From positions 1 to 37,669 of the forward strand of contig CANLKN010000030.1 in assembly GCA_947491475.1 (NCBI GenBank): a DNA stretch of 37,669 nt, given 5' to 3'. The notes below the pieces were generated by a model. It ran no database searches and was not told the DNA's origin. It worked only from the letters and a program-made list of their open reading frames with translations. The translations under genes and the position numbers were made by a program. Below, in pieces: positions 1 to 8,764 of this stretch; positions within the stretch are counted from its first letter, which is position 1, and every line of letters starts with the position of its first letter. This DNA comes from Akkermansiaceae bacterium (GTDB lineage: Bacteria > Verrucomicrobiota > Verrucomicrobiia > Verrucomicrobiales > Akkermansiaceae).

Positions 1-557
1 ATGCGCATCGTGTTGGAAAGATTGTCAAGCGGCATGCCGCGGTCCCGCGTGTAATATCCCACCGCCGCGTTTTCCGGGTCCCAGCCGTCACCTGATGAAG
101 AAACCAGGCGGCGGGTGAATTCATCCCACGGCATGTTGTCCGCCATCGCCTTGCGCACCCAGTGGCGATATGGCTCATTGCTGGCAGTGGAATTGACGCG
201 ACCATCCGTCACGCGCAACAGATCGAAGGCCCAATTCGCCATGTGACTGGAATATCCCTGGGAATCGAGAAGATATGCCACCAATTGCTCGCGCTTCTGT
301 GGATCGTCAATTTCCAGAAACGCCAGCGATTCCTCCGAGGTCGGAATCCGCCCGATCGAAACAAGGAAAGCCCGGCGCATGAAGGTGGCATCGTCGGTGA
401 CTGGCGGCACCGGAAGGTTCTTGCTGCGGTAAAACGACGCTACGTGCCGATCGATTCGCAGCGCCGCATCCTTCAACGCCGCCAATTCCTGCGCCGCCGG
501 AGAAGCTCCAACCGAAGCGCCCAGAGCAAGCATCATCATTGTAGAAAACCTTTTCAT
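1..557 (-). CDS. DUF1549 domain protein, exported, 5' part only (runs off the window)
   Basis: The reading frame is open from an ATG at 555-557 to the left edge, giving about 185 residues of an N-terminal part. AGGA lies a few bases upstream of the start as a plausible ribosome binding site. Residues 1-22 look like a signal peptide (MKRF, then a hydrophobic stretch ending in ASP-AAQ). The following sequence has the DUF1549 pattern: DDATFMRRAFLVSIGRIPT, then FLEIDDPQKREQLVAYLL, then YSSHMANWAFDLLR. In Planctomycetes and Verrucomicrobia this domain usually pairs with DUF1553 and sits beside a DUF1501 gene; those parts would lie outside the window. The biochemical role of the family is not established. 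The divergent neighbour is ilvA, with about 150 bp between the two starts. Confidence 0.8.
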   Translation of the reverse strand, partial: MKRFSTMMMLALGASVGASPAAQELAALKDAALRIDRHVASFYRSKNLPVPPVTDDATFMRRAFLVSIGRIPTSEESLAFLEIDDPQKREQLVAYLLDSQGYSSHMANWAFDLLRVTDGRVNSTASNEPYRHWVRKAMADNMPWDEFTRRLVSSSGDGWDPENAAVGYYTRDRGMPLDNLSNTMR

Positions 558-708
558 AAATTCCTAGATACCTGAACAAACTAGGAAGACATCAGAGCCT
601 GTCAACACCCGGATTCACGCCGCGGGTCCCGTGGTGCGGGAGGCGTCTTTGAAGTCCCATAATGCCAAGCGTCTTGCGCAAAGCCCCGCCATCGTTCATG
701 AGTTGTGC

Positions 709-2259
709 ATGGACCGCGAGGACATGACGCTCGATCAAAGGTTGCGCCAGGAAATCCTGCTGGCACGGGAGCGTGTCTATCGTTTCGGCAAGCCCACTCC
801 GCTCGAAAAACTCGAACTGACCGGCCCGGGCCCGGAAATCTGGGTGAAACGCGAGGATCTCTCCGCCGTGAAATCCTACAAATGGCGCGGTGCCTGCAAC
901 CGCATGGCCACCCTCACACCCGGCGAAGCGAAACGCGGCGTGGTCACCGCCTCCGCCGGAAACCATGCCCAAGGCGTGGCGCTCGCCGCCAATACCCTCG
1001 GCATCCGCGCACGCATCCACATGCCACGCTCCACACCCAAGGTGAAACAATCCGCAGTAATCCAGCATGGCGGGGAGTTGGTGGAAATCCTTCTTTCGGG
1101 CGATAGTTATGACGATGCGCTGAAGGCCGCGCGCGAAGATCAGGCGCTCTCCGGCGCGGTTTACATCCATGCCTACGACGATCTCCTGGTGATGGCAGGC
1201 CAGGGCACGCTGGCCGATGAGATCATCTTGTCGGGCCACGGGCCGTTTGATGCTGCCTTTCTCCAGATCGGCGGCGGCGGCCTCGCGGCAGGTGTTTCCT
1301 CCTGGCTCAAAACCTATTGGCCGGATATCGCCATCACCGGTGTCGAAGGCACCGGCCAGGCATCGATGAAAGCCGCGCTCGATACAGGCAAACCCGTGGC
1401 GCTTGAGCAGATGGACCTGTTCTGCGACGGCACGGCTGTTAGAAAAGCAGGCGATCTGCCGTTCGAAATCTGTCGCCACACGCTCGGCGGTATCGAAACC
1501 GTCACCAATGCCGAGGTCTGCCATGCGATGCGCGTGTTATGGGAGGGCCTGCGCTGCATCTCCGAGCCCTCCGGTGCCATGGGGCTCGCCGCCGTGCTCA
1601 AGCACCGTGAAAACCTCATCGGCAAGCGCGTGTTGGTGGTGCTTTGCGGAGCCAATATCGATTTCCTGCAAATCGGTCTCGTCGCCCAGTCCGTGGGGGC
1701 CGCAAATCAGGTCAGCCGCACCCTGCGCGTGCGAATCTCCGAACAGCCCGGAACGATGCTCGAACTGTTGGACTCCTGCTTCGCGGGTATCAACATCGCG
1801 GATTTTCAGTATGGAAAAACCAGTGAATCGGATGCCTGGCCGGTTTTCACGCTCAGCTCCGACGATCCGGCCGGCCTCGACCAAGTTGCCTCCAAACTCA
1901 ACGCTGGCGGCTACGACTGGCAGGAACTCACCACCGCGGAGGATGTCAATTTCCGCGTCATCCCGCTGCGCGCGGATCTGCTCAAAAATCCGGTCTTTCT
2001 GCGCCTCGACTTCTACGAGCGCCCCGGTGCCCTGCACGCATTCCTGGACAAACGGGTGCGCGGCAATGCAATCCTTTGTTATTTCAACTACCGCCAATCC
2101 GGCGAACGCATCGGCCGCGCGCTCATCGGCCTGGATTTCCCTTCACCATTCGAACGTGATGCCATGATGATGGCCATCCCATCACACGGCGAAGGCTACC
2201 GGCTATGCGAAAGACTCGACGCGCCAACCTGCGCGCGCCTCACCGGCAGGATCTGCTGA
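709..2259 (+). CDS. ilvA: Threonine ammonia-lyase (biosynthetic threonine dehydratase)
   Basis: A PLP enzyme that deaminates L-threonine to 2-oxobutanoate, the first committed step of isoleucine synthesis. The PLP lysine lies in SYKWRGA (about K58). SAGNHAQG follows at about 82-89, and the glycine loop GGGGLAAG that binds the cofactor phosphate at about 188-195. PSGAMGLA and CGAN are further family signatures. After residue 335 come two ACT-like regulatory halves (QPGTMLELLDSCFAGINI and RPGALHAFLDKRVRGNAI), as in the long isoleucine-inhibited IlvA type rather than the short catabolic TdcB type. From ATG 709 the protein is 516 residues, close to the E. coli length of 514. ATG 724 and GTG 631 are also in frame; no start has a convincing Shine-Dalgarno sequence, so the N-terminus is uncertain. 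Confidence 0.92.
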   Translation: MDREDMTLDQRLRQEILLARERVYRFGKPTPLEKLELTGPGPEIWVKREDLSAVKSYKWRGACNRMATLTPGEAKRGVVTASAGNHAQGVALAANTLGIRARIHMPRSTPKVKQSAVIQHGGELVEILLSGDSYDDALKAAREDQALSGAVYIHAYDDLLVMAGQGTLADEIILSGHGPFDAAFLQIGGGGLAAGVSSWLKTYWPDIAITGVEGTGQASMKAALDTGKPVALEQMDLFCDGTAVRKAGDLPFEICRHTLGGIETVTNAEVCHAMRVLWEGLRCISEPSGAMGLAAVLKHRENLIGKRVLVVLCGANIDFLQIGLVAQSVGAANQVSRTLRVRISEQPGTMLELLDSCFAGINIADFQYGKTSESDAWPVFTLSSDDPAGLDQVASKLNAGGYDWQELTTAEDVNFRVIPLRADLLKNPVFLRLDFYERPGALHAFLDKRVRGNAILCYFNYRQSGERIGRALIGLDFPSPFERDAMMMAIPSHGEGYRLCERLDAPTCARLTGRIC

Positions 2260-2385
2260 GCGCATCAAACTTCCAGCCCCGCCGGCCGCGGCCGTTATCT
2301 AACAAAAGTGGCATGGGTGGAATTCAGCCACCAGCCATGAGAAAACATTTAAATCCAAACACGGAACCCGTATCCTGCCCCGTAT

Positions 2386-3471
2386 ATGCTGCTCTATCTC
2401 CATATCCCGTTCTGTCACCGGATTTGTCCTTACTGTTCGTTTTTCAAACACACGCCGGGTGACACACCGATTGGAGCGTTCATCGACGCGCTGGCGGATG
2501 AGGCACGACAACGCATCACCAGTCCGGCACGCACCGTCTATCTGGGCGGTGGCACGCCCAGCATGCTTTCTCCACGGCATCTCGAGCGTTTGTTCGCCGT
2601 GCTGCATGAATTGATCGATTTCACGAAACTCGATGAAGTCACGCTGGAAGCCAACCCCGCGACCTTCGATGTGCGCAAAGCGCGGTTGTTGCGCGATCTC
2701 GGCGTGTCCCGCGTTTCGCTGGGCATCCAGTCGTTTGCGCCGCATGTCCTGCAAACGCTTGGCCGTGAGCACACAGTGGAGCAGGCGTCCGAAGCGGTGG
2801 CCATTCTCCGCGAAGCGGGGATTCCGCAGGTGAACATCGATCTCATGTTCTCCATTCCCGGACAGACGCAGGCGGATTGGGAAGCCACGCTCCGCCATGC
2901 CGTCTTGTTGGCACCGGACCACATCTCCGCCTACAATCTCACTTACGAGGAGGACACCGCGTTTTTCGAATCGCTGCGGCGCGGGGAAGTGCGGGAAAAC
3001 GAGGACTCCGACGCGCAGTTCTTCGAATTGGCGGATGATTATCTAACAAGCGAGGGCTTCGATCATTACGAGACCTCAAACTATGCAAAACCCGGGATGC
3101 GCTCGACTCACAACGCTGGCTATTGGCACGGCGAAGACTACCTCGGCCTCGGCCCGTCCGCCGTTTCCACTTTCGGCCACGAGCGATCGAAAAACGTCGC
3201 GGACACCGCCGCCTATCTCACCCGAATCCGGGCGCTTGGCCATGCTATCGAGGAAGCGGAGACGCTTGATGAAGAAGCCCGGCGCATCGAGCGCATCGCG
3301 CTGGGCCTGCGCACCTCGTCTGGCATTCCGCTCTCACTGCTCGCCGGGGATGCCCGCAGGCGTGCGGTCATGCTTGAGGAGGAAGGCCTGGCCCGCATCG
3401 TGGGAGATCGCGTGGTTCTCGCAGGGCGTGGCAGGGCGCTGGTGGATCCCATCGCGGCGGAGTTGCTATGA
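2386..3471 (+). CDS. hemW: HemW-type radical SAM heme chaperone
   Basis: A 361-residue radical SAM protein. Its cluster-binding cysteines are in PFCHRICPYCSF (C10, C14, C17), the CxxxCxxC arrangement. YLGGGTPS, the NIDLMFSIPGQT stretch and GLGPSAVSTF are typical of the HemN/HemW family. The short N-terminus before the cluster and the PYCSF context fit HemW, which binds heme and passes it to target proteins, better than true HemN coproporphyrinogen dehydrogenase. It starts at an ATG 126 bp after ilvA in the same direction, with no clear ribosome binding site. Older annotations often call this family oxygen-independent coproporphyrinogen III oxidase; separating HemW from HemN here is by motif only. 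Confidence 0.86.
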   Translation: MLLYLHIPFCHRICPYCSFFKHTPGDTPIGAFIDALADEARQRITSPARTVYLGGGTPSMLSPRHLERLFAVLHELIDFTKLDEVTLEANPATFDVRKARLLRDLGVSRVSLGIQSFAPHVLQTLGREHTVEQASEAVAILREAGIPQVNIDLMFSIPGQTQADWEATLRHAVLLAPDHISAYNLTYEEDTAFFESLRRGEVRENEDSDAQFFELADDYLTSEGFDHYETSNYAKPGMRSTHNAGYWHGEDYLGLGPSAVSTFGHERSKNVADTAAYLTRIRALGHAIEEAETLDEEARRIERIALGLRTSSGIPLSLLAGDARRRAVMLEEEGLARIVGDRVVLAGRGRALVDPIAAELL

Positions 3472-3527
3472 AATGATCATGCGAATCCTTTGATTGATGG
3501 CAGCCGGAATTCCGCTAGGTTACAGCC

Positions 3528-4988
3528 ATGGCAGGCGCGTTCAACACAAACAAACGCCGAAGGTCGCTTCTCTCGTGGTTCGGCATTCGGGATGTTTTCT
3601 ATCTGGCTGTGCTTGTGCTCGTGTGGCTGGCATCCGGCTTTACCGGCAAGGTGAAGCGCGGCCTTAAGGAAATTTTTGCTCCGGAACCGGTGGTGATCAC
3701 TGCGGATGAGGAGGACATCCGCCGCCAGATCGAATCGCGGCTGCGTGCCGAGATGGAGGAACAACTCGATAGGGAAATCGAGGCCATGAAAATGGCCGCC
3801 GCCGAAAAAGAGGCTGCGGAAGCGGCGGATGCGATGAAACCCGAACCGGCAATCGAGCTGACGCCCGACTCGGTCACCGACGTGCGCAAGTTGCGTTCCG
3901 GAATTCCATTCAAGAGCGAGGTGAAATTCGACAAGGGTGGCATCGCCTCGGTGGAGCGTGTGGATGATGATAGCTACACCGCATTCTATCAACTCTCACT
4001 GCGCGTGCCCACACCGGCCAAAACGATGGCTGAACTCGAAAAAACCAGCCCGGACCTCGCTAAAATCCTGCCGGGGCTTCCGGCGCTGATCGGCAAGGCG
4101 GAGGTTTCCCCGTGGTTCCACAAGCTCTATGAGAACAAAGTCGCCCGCATTCGACGCGACGCGCATTCGCTCAACGAGCTGCTCACCAAGCACAACGTCT
4201 ATGACTGCGAGACCATCCTGAATCTCCGCACTCCGGCAGGGCGGCCCGTGTTCTTCATGCAGGCCGAGATGGATGTGGTTTCAGACGGTTCGGACGGCGA
4301 CCGCCTGCCGGTGATGCCCGATGCCATCGTCAACTCCACCCATTATCAGCCGTTCACGAGTTATGGCTGGAAAAAAAGCGGCCCCACCCCCAATCCGATG
4401 GTCGCCGGCTGGGAAAAGCGCCTCGCCGGCGGCGAGCGCGAGCTCGCCGATCCCGCGACCACTGCCGAGCGCAAGGCATGGTTGCGCGACCGCATCACCT
4501 ATCTCAAACGCGGCATCGACGACCTCAAGGCCCGCAGTTTCCTCATCGCCGAGTATGATCCCTTCATCGTCATCCCGGTCAACCTGCTCACCTCGCGCGA
4601 CACCTTCGCACCCAAGGTCGGCGACTACGCTGTGGTTGTTCATGAAGGGAAAATCTATCCGGGCATCGTCGGCGATGGCGGGCCTACTTTCAAGGTGGGA
4701 GAGGCATCGCTGCGGATGGCTAGGGAGATCAACGAGAAATCATCTCCCTACAGCCGGCCGGTGTCCGATCTCAAGGTGAGTTATCTCGTTTTTCCAGGCA
4801 GCCGGAATCCCGAGCGGGGGCCGCCGGATTTCGTCCAATGGCGCGACCGCTGCGCCGAGTTGTTAGGAGAAATCGGCGGACTCGGCGAGGGTTTCAAACT
4901 TCATGTGTGGGAGGATCTGCTCAAGAAACCCGAGCCGCCGCCAGAATCTCAAGCGCCGGCTGCGGATGCGCAACCAGATACTCCTTGA
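3528..4988 (+). CDS. Membrane-anchored glycoside hydrolase family 75 (chitosanase-like) protein
   Basis: 486 residues. A basic N-terminus is followed by one membrane segment (about 22-39, [16 protein letters not shown]). A charged, coiled-coil-prone stretch rich in E, R and A follows at about 58-105, then a globular domain from about 185. The second half resembles bacterial GH75 proteins: [20 protein letters not shown] with acidic catalytic candidates, YQPFTSYGW, then [32 protein letters not shown] and LVFPGS. GH75 enzymes hydrolyse chitosan using an Asp and a Glu. The protein ends in a Pro/Ala/Gln-rich tail. The topology suggests an anchored enzyme facing the periplasm. Family assignment is from motif memory, and activity on chitosan is inferred. 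It starts 56 bp after hemW. Confidence 0.66.
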   Translation: MAGAFNTNKRRRSLLSWFGIRDVFYLAVLVLVWLASGFTGKVKRGLKEIFAPEPVVITADEEDIRRQIESRLRAEMEEQLDREIEAMKMAAAEKEAAEAADAMKPEPAIELTPDSVTDVRKLRSGIPFKSEVKFDKGGIASVERVDDDSYTAFYQLSLRVPTPAKTMAELEKTSPDLAKILPGLPALIGKAEVSPWFHKLYENKVARIRRDAHSLNELLTKHNVYDCETILNLRTPAGRPVFFMQAEMDVVSDGSDGDRLPVMPDAIVNSTHYQPFTSYGWKKSGPTPNPMVAGWEKRLAGGERELADPATTAERKAWLRDRITYLKRGIDDLKARSFLIAEYDPFIVIPVNLLTSRDTFAPKVGDYAVVVHEGKIYPGIVGDGGPTFKVGEASLRMAREINEKSSPYSRPVSDLKVSYLVFPGSRNPERGPPDFVQWRDRCAELLGEIGGLGEGFKLHVWEDLLKKPEPPPESQAPAADAQPDTP

Positions 4989-5031
4989 TGCGGGGAGGAT
5001 GGCGCGCCGGAGCATTAAGGCTTCCGTGCCC

Positions 5032-5814
5032 TTACAAGAATGGATTTGCCCGGCGTTCCTCGCCCAAAGTGGTGGCCGGGCCGTGACCTGGCATCAACAC
5101 AGTGGCATCCGGCAACGGGGCCAGTGCCTGGCGCAGATGGAGCAGCGCCTGCTGATAAGTCGCAGGCGCGGCGCAACCGCCGATCGATCCGGCAAACAAG
5201 GCATCGCCGGTGACAAGCGCCGGGACTTCTAGCCCTTCAATCAGGAAACCCAATGCCGGCGTGAAGTGCCCCGAGAGTTCCACCGCGCGAATGATCAGTG
5301 GCCCGCAAAACACGGTGGCTCCGGGCTTCATGGCGATGGTGCCCGGGATGTGAGTCGCATGGACCGGCACGTCATTTTTCAAAAGGTGGTCGAGCCCGCC
5401 GATGTGATCGCGGTGGCCGTGGGTGATGAAGGCGCGGTCCGGCAAACGTCTGCCGCTGGGATCAAAGGCATGGAGCAAATCACCCACCGAGCATCCCGCA
5501 TCGAACAAGACCGCTTCATTTCCCGCGTCCAAGCGCCATGCATTCACCTGTTCCTTGCCGAATGGCAGATCGAGCCGCCGGATTTGCGGCAACGCCAGCG
5601 GCCGGGGCTGATAGTCGGCATGCGCGGCGAAGGCTTCCGGGTTGAGGCCAAGCACCGGGGCCAGGCGGCGGGCGGTTTCAGCGCAAAAAGTGCCGCGCAG
5701 GAATGCGAGCACCGAGTGTTCCGTGATGCCGGCCTGCGCTGCGGCCTGGGCCGGTGCGAGCTGATGCCCGGCAAGGGCCTTGCGCAGCACATAGGTAAAA
5801 TCGTCTTCAAGCAT
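5032..5814 (-). CDS. Metallo-beta-lactamase-fold hydrolase with N-terminal HTH-like segment
   Basis: 260 residues from the ATG at 5812-5814. The metal-binding motif THGHRDHIGG (H132, H134, D136, H137) is followed by further ligand candidates in SGHFTPA, TGDALFAG and PGHGP, giving a glyoxalase II / MBL-type site for two metal ions. Residues about 5-65 (VLRKALAGHQLAPAQAAAQAGITE and following) look like a small helix-turn-helix, as in XRE-type domains, before the hydrolase domain. The substrate cannot be named; glyoxalase II-like thioesterases are one possibility. A longer in-frame start at 5865 would translate the REP-like repeat and is rejected. It converges with the GH75 gene, with 43 bp between the stops. 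Confidence 0.82.
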   Translation of the reverse strand: MLEDDFTYVLRKALAGHQLAPAQAAAQAGITEHSVLAFLRGTFCAETARRLAPVLGLNPEAFAAHADYQPRPLALPQIRRLDLPFGKEQVNAWRLDAGNEAVLFDAGCSVGDLLHAFDPSGRRLPDRAFITHGHRDHIGGLDHLLKNDVPVHATHIPGTIAMKPGATVFCGPLIIRAVELSGHFTPALGFLIEGLEVPALVTGDALFAGSIGGCAAPATYQQALLHLRQALAPLPDATVLMPGHGPATTLGEERRANPFL

Positions 5815-5824
5815 GATATGAGAT

Positions 5825-5957
5825 TGTAGCGGCGGTCTATGACCGTCGAAGCGAATGAGAAGCAATGTAGCGGCGGTCTATGACCGTCGAAGCCAATGAT
5901 CCGCGCAAAACTTCTTCATGATCTTCTCTGCCGCGGAGCCAATTAGCGACCGCTACA
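5825..5957 (+). repeat. REP-like intergenic repeat cluster
   Basis: A 28-base unit beginning TGTAGCGGCGGTCTATGACC occurs exactly twice, at 5825-5852 and 5866-5893, with a 41-base period; similarity continues about 6 bases further with one mismatch. Each unit contains an imperfect palindrome (CGGCGGTC-TAT-GACCGTCG, 7 of 8 pairs). At 5948-5957 GACCGCTACA is the inverse of TGTAGCGGTC, so the cluster is bounded by TGTAGCGG in opposite orientations. It fills the gap between two minus-strand genes. REP-like elements of this kind are usually dispersed through a genome and mobilised by RAYT transposases; none is in the window. Confidence 0.75.
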
Positions 5958-5963
5958 GGCATA

Positions 5964-7247
5964 TCAGCGCATGCGGTAGTAGCCGTCCGGATTGTAGAGG
6001 AAATAGACATCCTTGGGATCGAGGCGCGGCAGCCAGGCGTATGGCCTGCCATCGCTATCAATTTCCTCGGTGGGGGCGCCGGGGCGGCTGATGGATGGCG
6101 CGGTGGAAGGGCTGGCGCTGGCAGCCATGTCCGGGTTCCTGGTGAAGGAGGTTTCATCCACGCCCTGCACGATGTGATTCACCCACTTTAGCTTCTGCGC
6201 GTCTTCGCCGAACTCATTCCAGTCGCCACTCGTCGAGCGGGCATACATGCGCTTGATGAGTTCATCGGTGGTGATGCCCATTTTATCGGCGATGGGAGTG
6301 CCGAAGCGGAACCACCAACGCTGGCATTCCTCATGAAACTCACGCTGCTGGGTAAGGTTCATCTGGCCCATGACCTGAGCGCTGATCTGGTGGTGGAGGA
6401 TCACGGCGTTCGGATAAGCATAGGATTCCTTGGCCAGAGTGGTGATGGCGGCGGCCATCGATGCGGCGAAGGATTTGACGACCACGTGCACCGGCGCATC
6501 GCTGGACTCCATGGATTTGAGAATGCGGTATCCGGCCATCACCGAGCCACCCGGCGAGGAATCGATGACGATAAAAATCGGCAACTCCCGGTCCATGTTG
6601 TTCCAGTAGTCGATGCGATTGGTGATGAAGTCGGCAGTGGCGGGAGTGATCATGCCGTTAAGCGGAATGCGGCGGTCGGATATGACCAGCGTGCCATCTT
6701 CGCGCAGCGGGTTTTTCAAATAGACGGGTTCCGAATCGGCATAACTCTTGCGTTTTTCCGCAGTTTCAAAACGCGTGATTTCACCCTGCAGGCGGGTGAT
6801 TTCGAGTGAGGATTCGGTCTGAGCCAACTTGAGTTGGTTGCCGATTTTTTCCGCACGGACCTTGGCGAGCTCGTTTTCACGCAGCAGGCGTTCGCGCTCG
6901 GATTCCAGCTCGGAGAGTTCTTTTTTGAGAGCCGCCTGACGCGCGGCCTCTTCGAGCGCAAGCCGCTCGGTCATGAGTTCGCGCTCCAGTTTGAGGCGGG
7001 TGACCTCAGCCCGCATTTCGTTGGTCCCCTTGGTGAGGCGCTCGGCTTCAAGCTTGTTATCAATGGAGAGCGCCTCCTGCTCCTTGCGCTTGGCCGCAAG
7101 CTCGGGATCTTCGGGTTTTGCCGCTTCAGCGACTTTGGCGGCTTCGGCGATCTCCTCAGGTTTGGCGGTTTCGGCGGATTCTTTGGCGGGTGACCATGCC
7201 GCGAGGGCGAGGCTTAACAGAATGGCAGGTGTGTGAATCGGTTTCAT
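5964..7247 (-). CDS. Exported ClpP-like serine protease with long coiled coil
   Basis: 427 residues from the ATG at 7245-7247, chosen because it begins a signal peptide (MKPIHTPAILLSLALAAWS). Residues about 50-165 are almost entirely heptad-like E/K/R/L sequence, a long coiled coil. Residues about 185-362 resemble the ClpP/crotonase fold: IDSSPGGSVMAG, then the nucleophile motif KSFAASMAAAIT (Ser263), then NAVILHHQIS (His285 or His286), then TSGDWNEFGEDAQKLKWVNHIV with Asp342 as the third residue. The spacing is close to the Ser98/His123/Asp172 triad of E. coli ClpP. A tail rich in S, P and A follows. Unlike true ClpP it appears to be exported. The partner, substrate and oligomeric state are unknown. 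Confidence 0.75.
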   Translation of the reverse strand: MKPIHTPAILLSLALAAWSPAKESAETAKPEEIAEAAKVAEAAKPEDPELAAKRKEQEALSIDNKLEAERLTKGTNEMRAEVTRLKLERELMTERLALEEAARQAALKKELSELESERERLLRENELAKVRAEKIGNQLKLAQTESSLEITRLQGEITRFETAEKRKSYADSEPVYLKNPLREDGTLVISDRRIPLNGMITPATADFITNRIDYWNNMDRELPIFIVIDSSPGGSVMAGYRILKSMESSDAPVHVVVKSFAASMAAAITTLAKESYAYPNAVILHHQISAQVMGQMNLTQQREFHEECQRWWFRFGTPIADKMGITTDELIKRMYARSTSGDWNEFGEDAQKLKWVNHIVQGVDETSFTRNPDMAASASPSTAPSISRPGAPTEEIDSDGRPYAWLPRLDPKDVYFLYNPDGYYRMR

Positions 7248-7406
7248 TGGCGGTTGCTGAAAGAAAACGAAGCCGGGGAGCGAAATCATTCAACGAAAAT
7301 TTCCGGAGACCCGGCAGATAGGCATTTTTCGTCGTTTTACAGATTCCAGATTGCCTGAGGCCGATTCCAGCGATAGCTATGCAGCCATCATTTCCCACCA
7401 AACCCA

Positions 7407-7940
7407 ATGAAAACCATCATCTCGATCCTGATAGCGGCGGCATGCGCATCGCAGGCCATTGCGCAGAACGCGAATCCCACATCCACCTCCGGTGCGGAGG
7501 TGCTCTACCGCCAGGGACTTGCCGCGGAAAAAGCGGGCGACCCCACCGCGGCGCGCAGTGCTTACGCCGAAGCACTGCGCATGCATCCGGGGCACGCGAA
7601 TGCCCGCTACCGTCTCGGGGAGCTCAAAATCCACGGGCCAGTCATCGCCGCCAAAGGCCGGGAAGCGAAGTTCGGAGCGGTGATCGTCCCGGAATTCAGG
7701 GTCGATGAAGCATCCCTCGGAGAGTGCCTGGACGCACTCGCCAAAATTGTAAGCAAGGAATCCAAGGATGAGGTGAGTCCGAACTTCATCATGCAGGATC
7801 CCAAAGAGCAGCTCGCGGAGGCCAAGATCTCACTCAATTTGAAAGCGGTGCCCGCCAGTGCGGTTCTCAGATACCTGCTCGACCAATCCTCGGCCAAGGC
7901 CCGCTTCGACGAGCACGCGATCGTGGTTGCGCCGAAGTGA
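7407..7940 (+). CDS. Small exported TPR protein with secretin/STN-like C-terminal domain
   Basis: 177 residues with a clear signal peptide (MKTIISILIAAACASQAIAQ). One TPR-like helical pair follows: EVLYRQGLAAEKAGDPTAAR, then ALRMHPGHANARYRLGEL. The C-terminal half (EASLGECLDALAKIVSK, then ISLNLKAVPASAVLRYLLDQ, then FDEHAIVVAP) resembles the short beta-alpha-beta modules of secretin N-domains and STN domains. It is divergent from the ClpP-like gene, with 159 bp between the starts, so shared control is possible but no operator is visible. Function unknown; periplasmic location is inferred from the signal peptide. Confidence 0.72.
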   Translation: MKTIISILIAAACASQAIAQNANPTSTSGAEVLYRQGLAAEKAGDPTAARSAYAEALRMHPGHANARYRLGELKIHGPVIAAKGREAKFGAVIVPEFRVDEASLGECLDALAKIVSKESKDEVSPNFIMQDPKEQLAEAKISLNLKAVPASAVLRYLLDQSSAKARFDEHAIVVAPK

Positions 7941-7957
7941 ACCTCACAACGCTCGGA

Positions 7958-8764
7958 TCATCCGCGCTTCAGTGATGGTTTTGTAGCGTGTTTCGAATAG
8001 GAAACCTTCCACAATATCAGCCCGTGCGCCGGGGCGTTCATGCCACGCGTCTGCGTGGAGTTTTTGTCTAACAATTTTTTCACATTCTCCGGGCTATTCA
8101 TACCGCGGCCGCAGCGCACCAAGGTGCCGACAATGCCGCGGCACATTTTGTAGAGGAATCCGTCGCCTTGGAGAATGAAGGTGAGGAGCGGCCCATCGGC
8201 GCGGATTTCACAGTGCGTCAAGGTGCGGGTTGAGTCGTTTAGAATGCCATCGCGCCGCGAGGTAAAAGCGCGGAAATCATGCCGTCCCGTGAGATTTGCG
8301 GCGGCCTCGCGCATGGTGGCAAGATCGAGCGCTTGCGGCACATGCCATGCCTGCGGCTGGAGCAGGGGATTCATCACCGGTGCGTTCCATACCTGATAGC
8401 GATATTGCTTGGAGGTCGCGCCGAAGCGGGCGTGAAAGGCATGGCAGGTGCGCGCTGCGGTGAGAATGCGTATTTCCTGTGGCAGGCGGGCATTGAGGGC
8501 GGCCGCCAAACGCCGTGCCGGAATGCGGTTTTCGGCGGCGGGCACATCGAAGTGAGCCACCATCCCCAGCGCGTGGACGCCGGAATCCGTGCGGCTTGAC
8601 CCGACAAGTTGAGGCGCCGACGGAAACAATCCCGCCAGCGCCTTTTGAATGTGATCCGAGACTCCCTTGCCGGAGCGGCCGGCATGCCAGCCGTGGAATG
8701 CAGTGCCGTCGAAGGCGATGGTGAGTTTGAACCGCGGATCGGCCGATGGATGGCAGTCGCTCAA
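7958..8764 (-). CDS. truA: tRNA pseudouridine(38-40) synthase
   Basis: TruA isomerises uridines at positions 38-40 of the anticodon arm. The catalytic aspartate is in [25 protein letters not shown] near the N-terminus, RYQVWNAP and [16 protein letters not shown] near the C-terminus are family signatures. The first possible ATG is at 8809, inside the upstream superoxide dismutase gene. I prefer a TTG at 8762-8764, whose last two bases overlap the TGA stop of that gene: it gives an N-terminus matching other TruA proteins ([20 protein letters not shown]) and suggests translational coupling. The start remains uncertain. Confidence 0.9.
   Translation of the reverse strand: MSDCHPSADPRFKLTIAFDGTAFHGWHAGRSGKGVSDHIQKALAGLFPSAPQLVGSSRTDSGVHALGMVAHFDVPAAENRIPARRLAAALNARLPQEIRILTAARTCHAFHARFGATSKQYRYQVWNAPVMNPLLQPQAWHVPQALDLATMREAAANLTGRHDFRAFTSRRDGILNDSTRTLTHCEIRADGPLLTFILQGDGFLYKMCRGIVGTLVRCGRGMNSPENVKKLLDKNSTQTRGMNAPAHGLILWKVSYSKHATKPSLKRG

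Noticed and set aside
592-1524. 310-codon open frame antisense to ilvA
   Set aside because: Lies wholly opposite a well supported gene, with no recognisable motifs; long antisense frames are common in GC-rich coding DNA.
5815-5865. Longer N-terminus of the metallo-hydrolase
   Set aside because: The extra 17 codons are made of the REP-like repeat and are unlikely to be translated.
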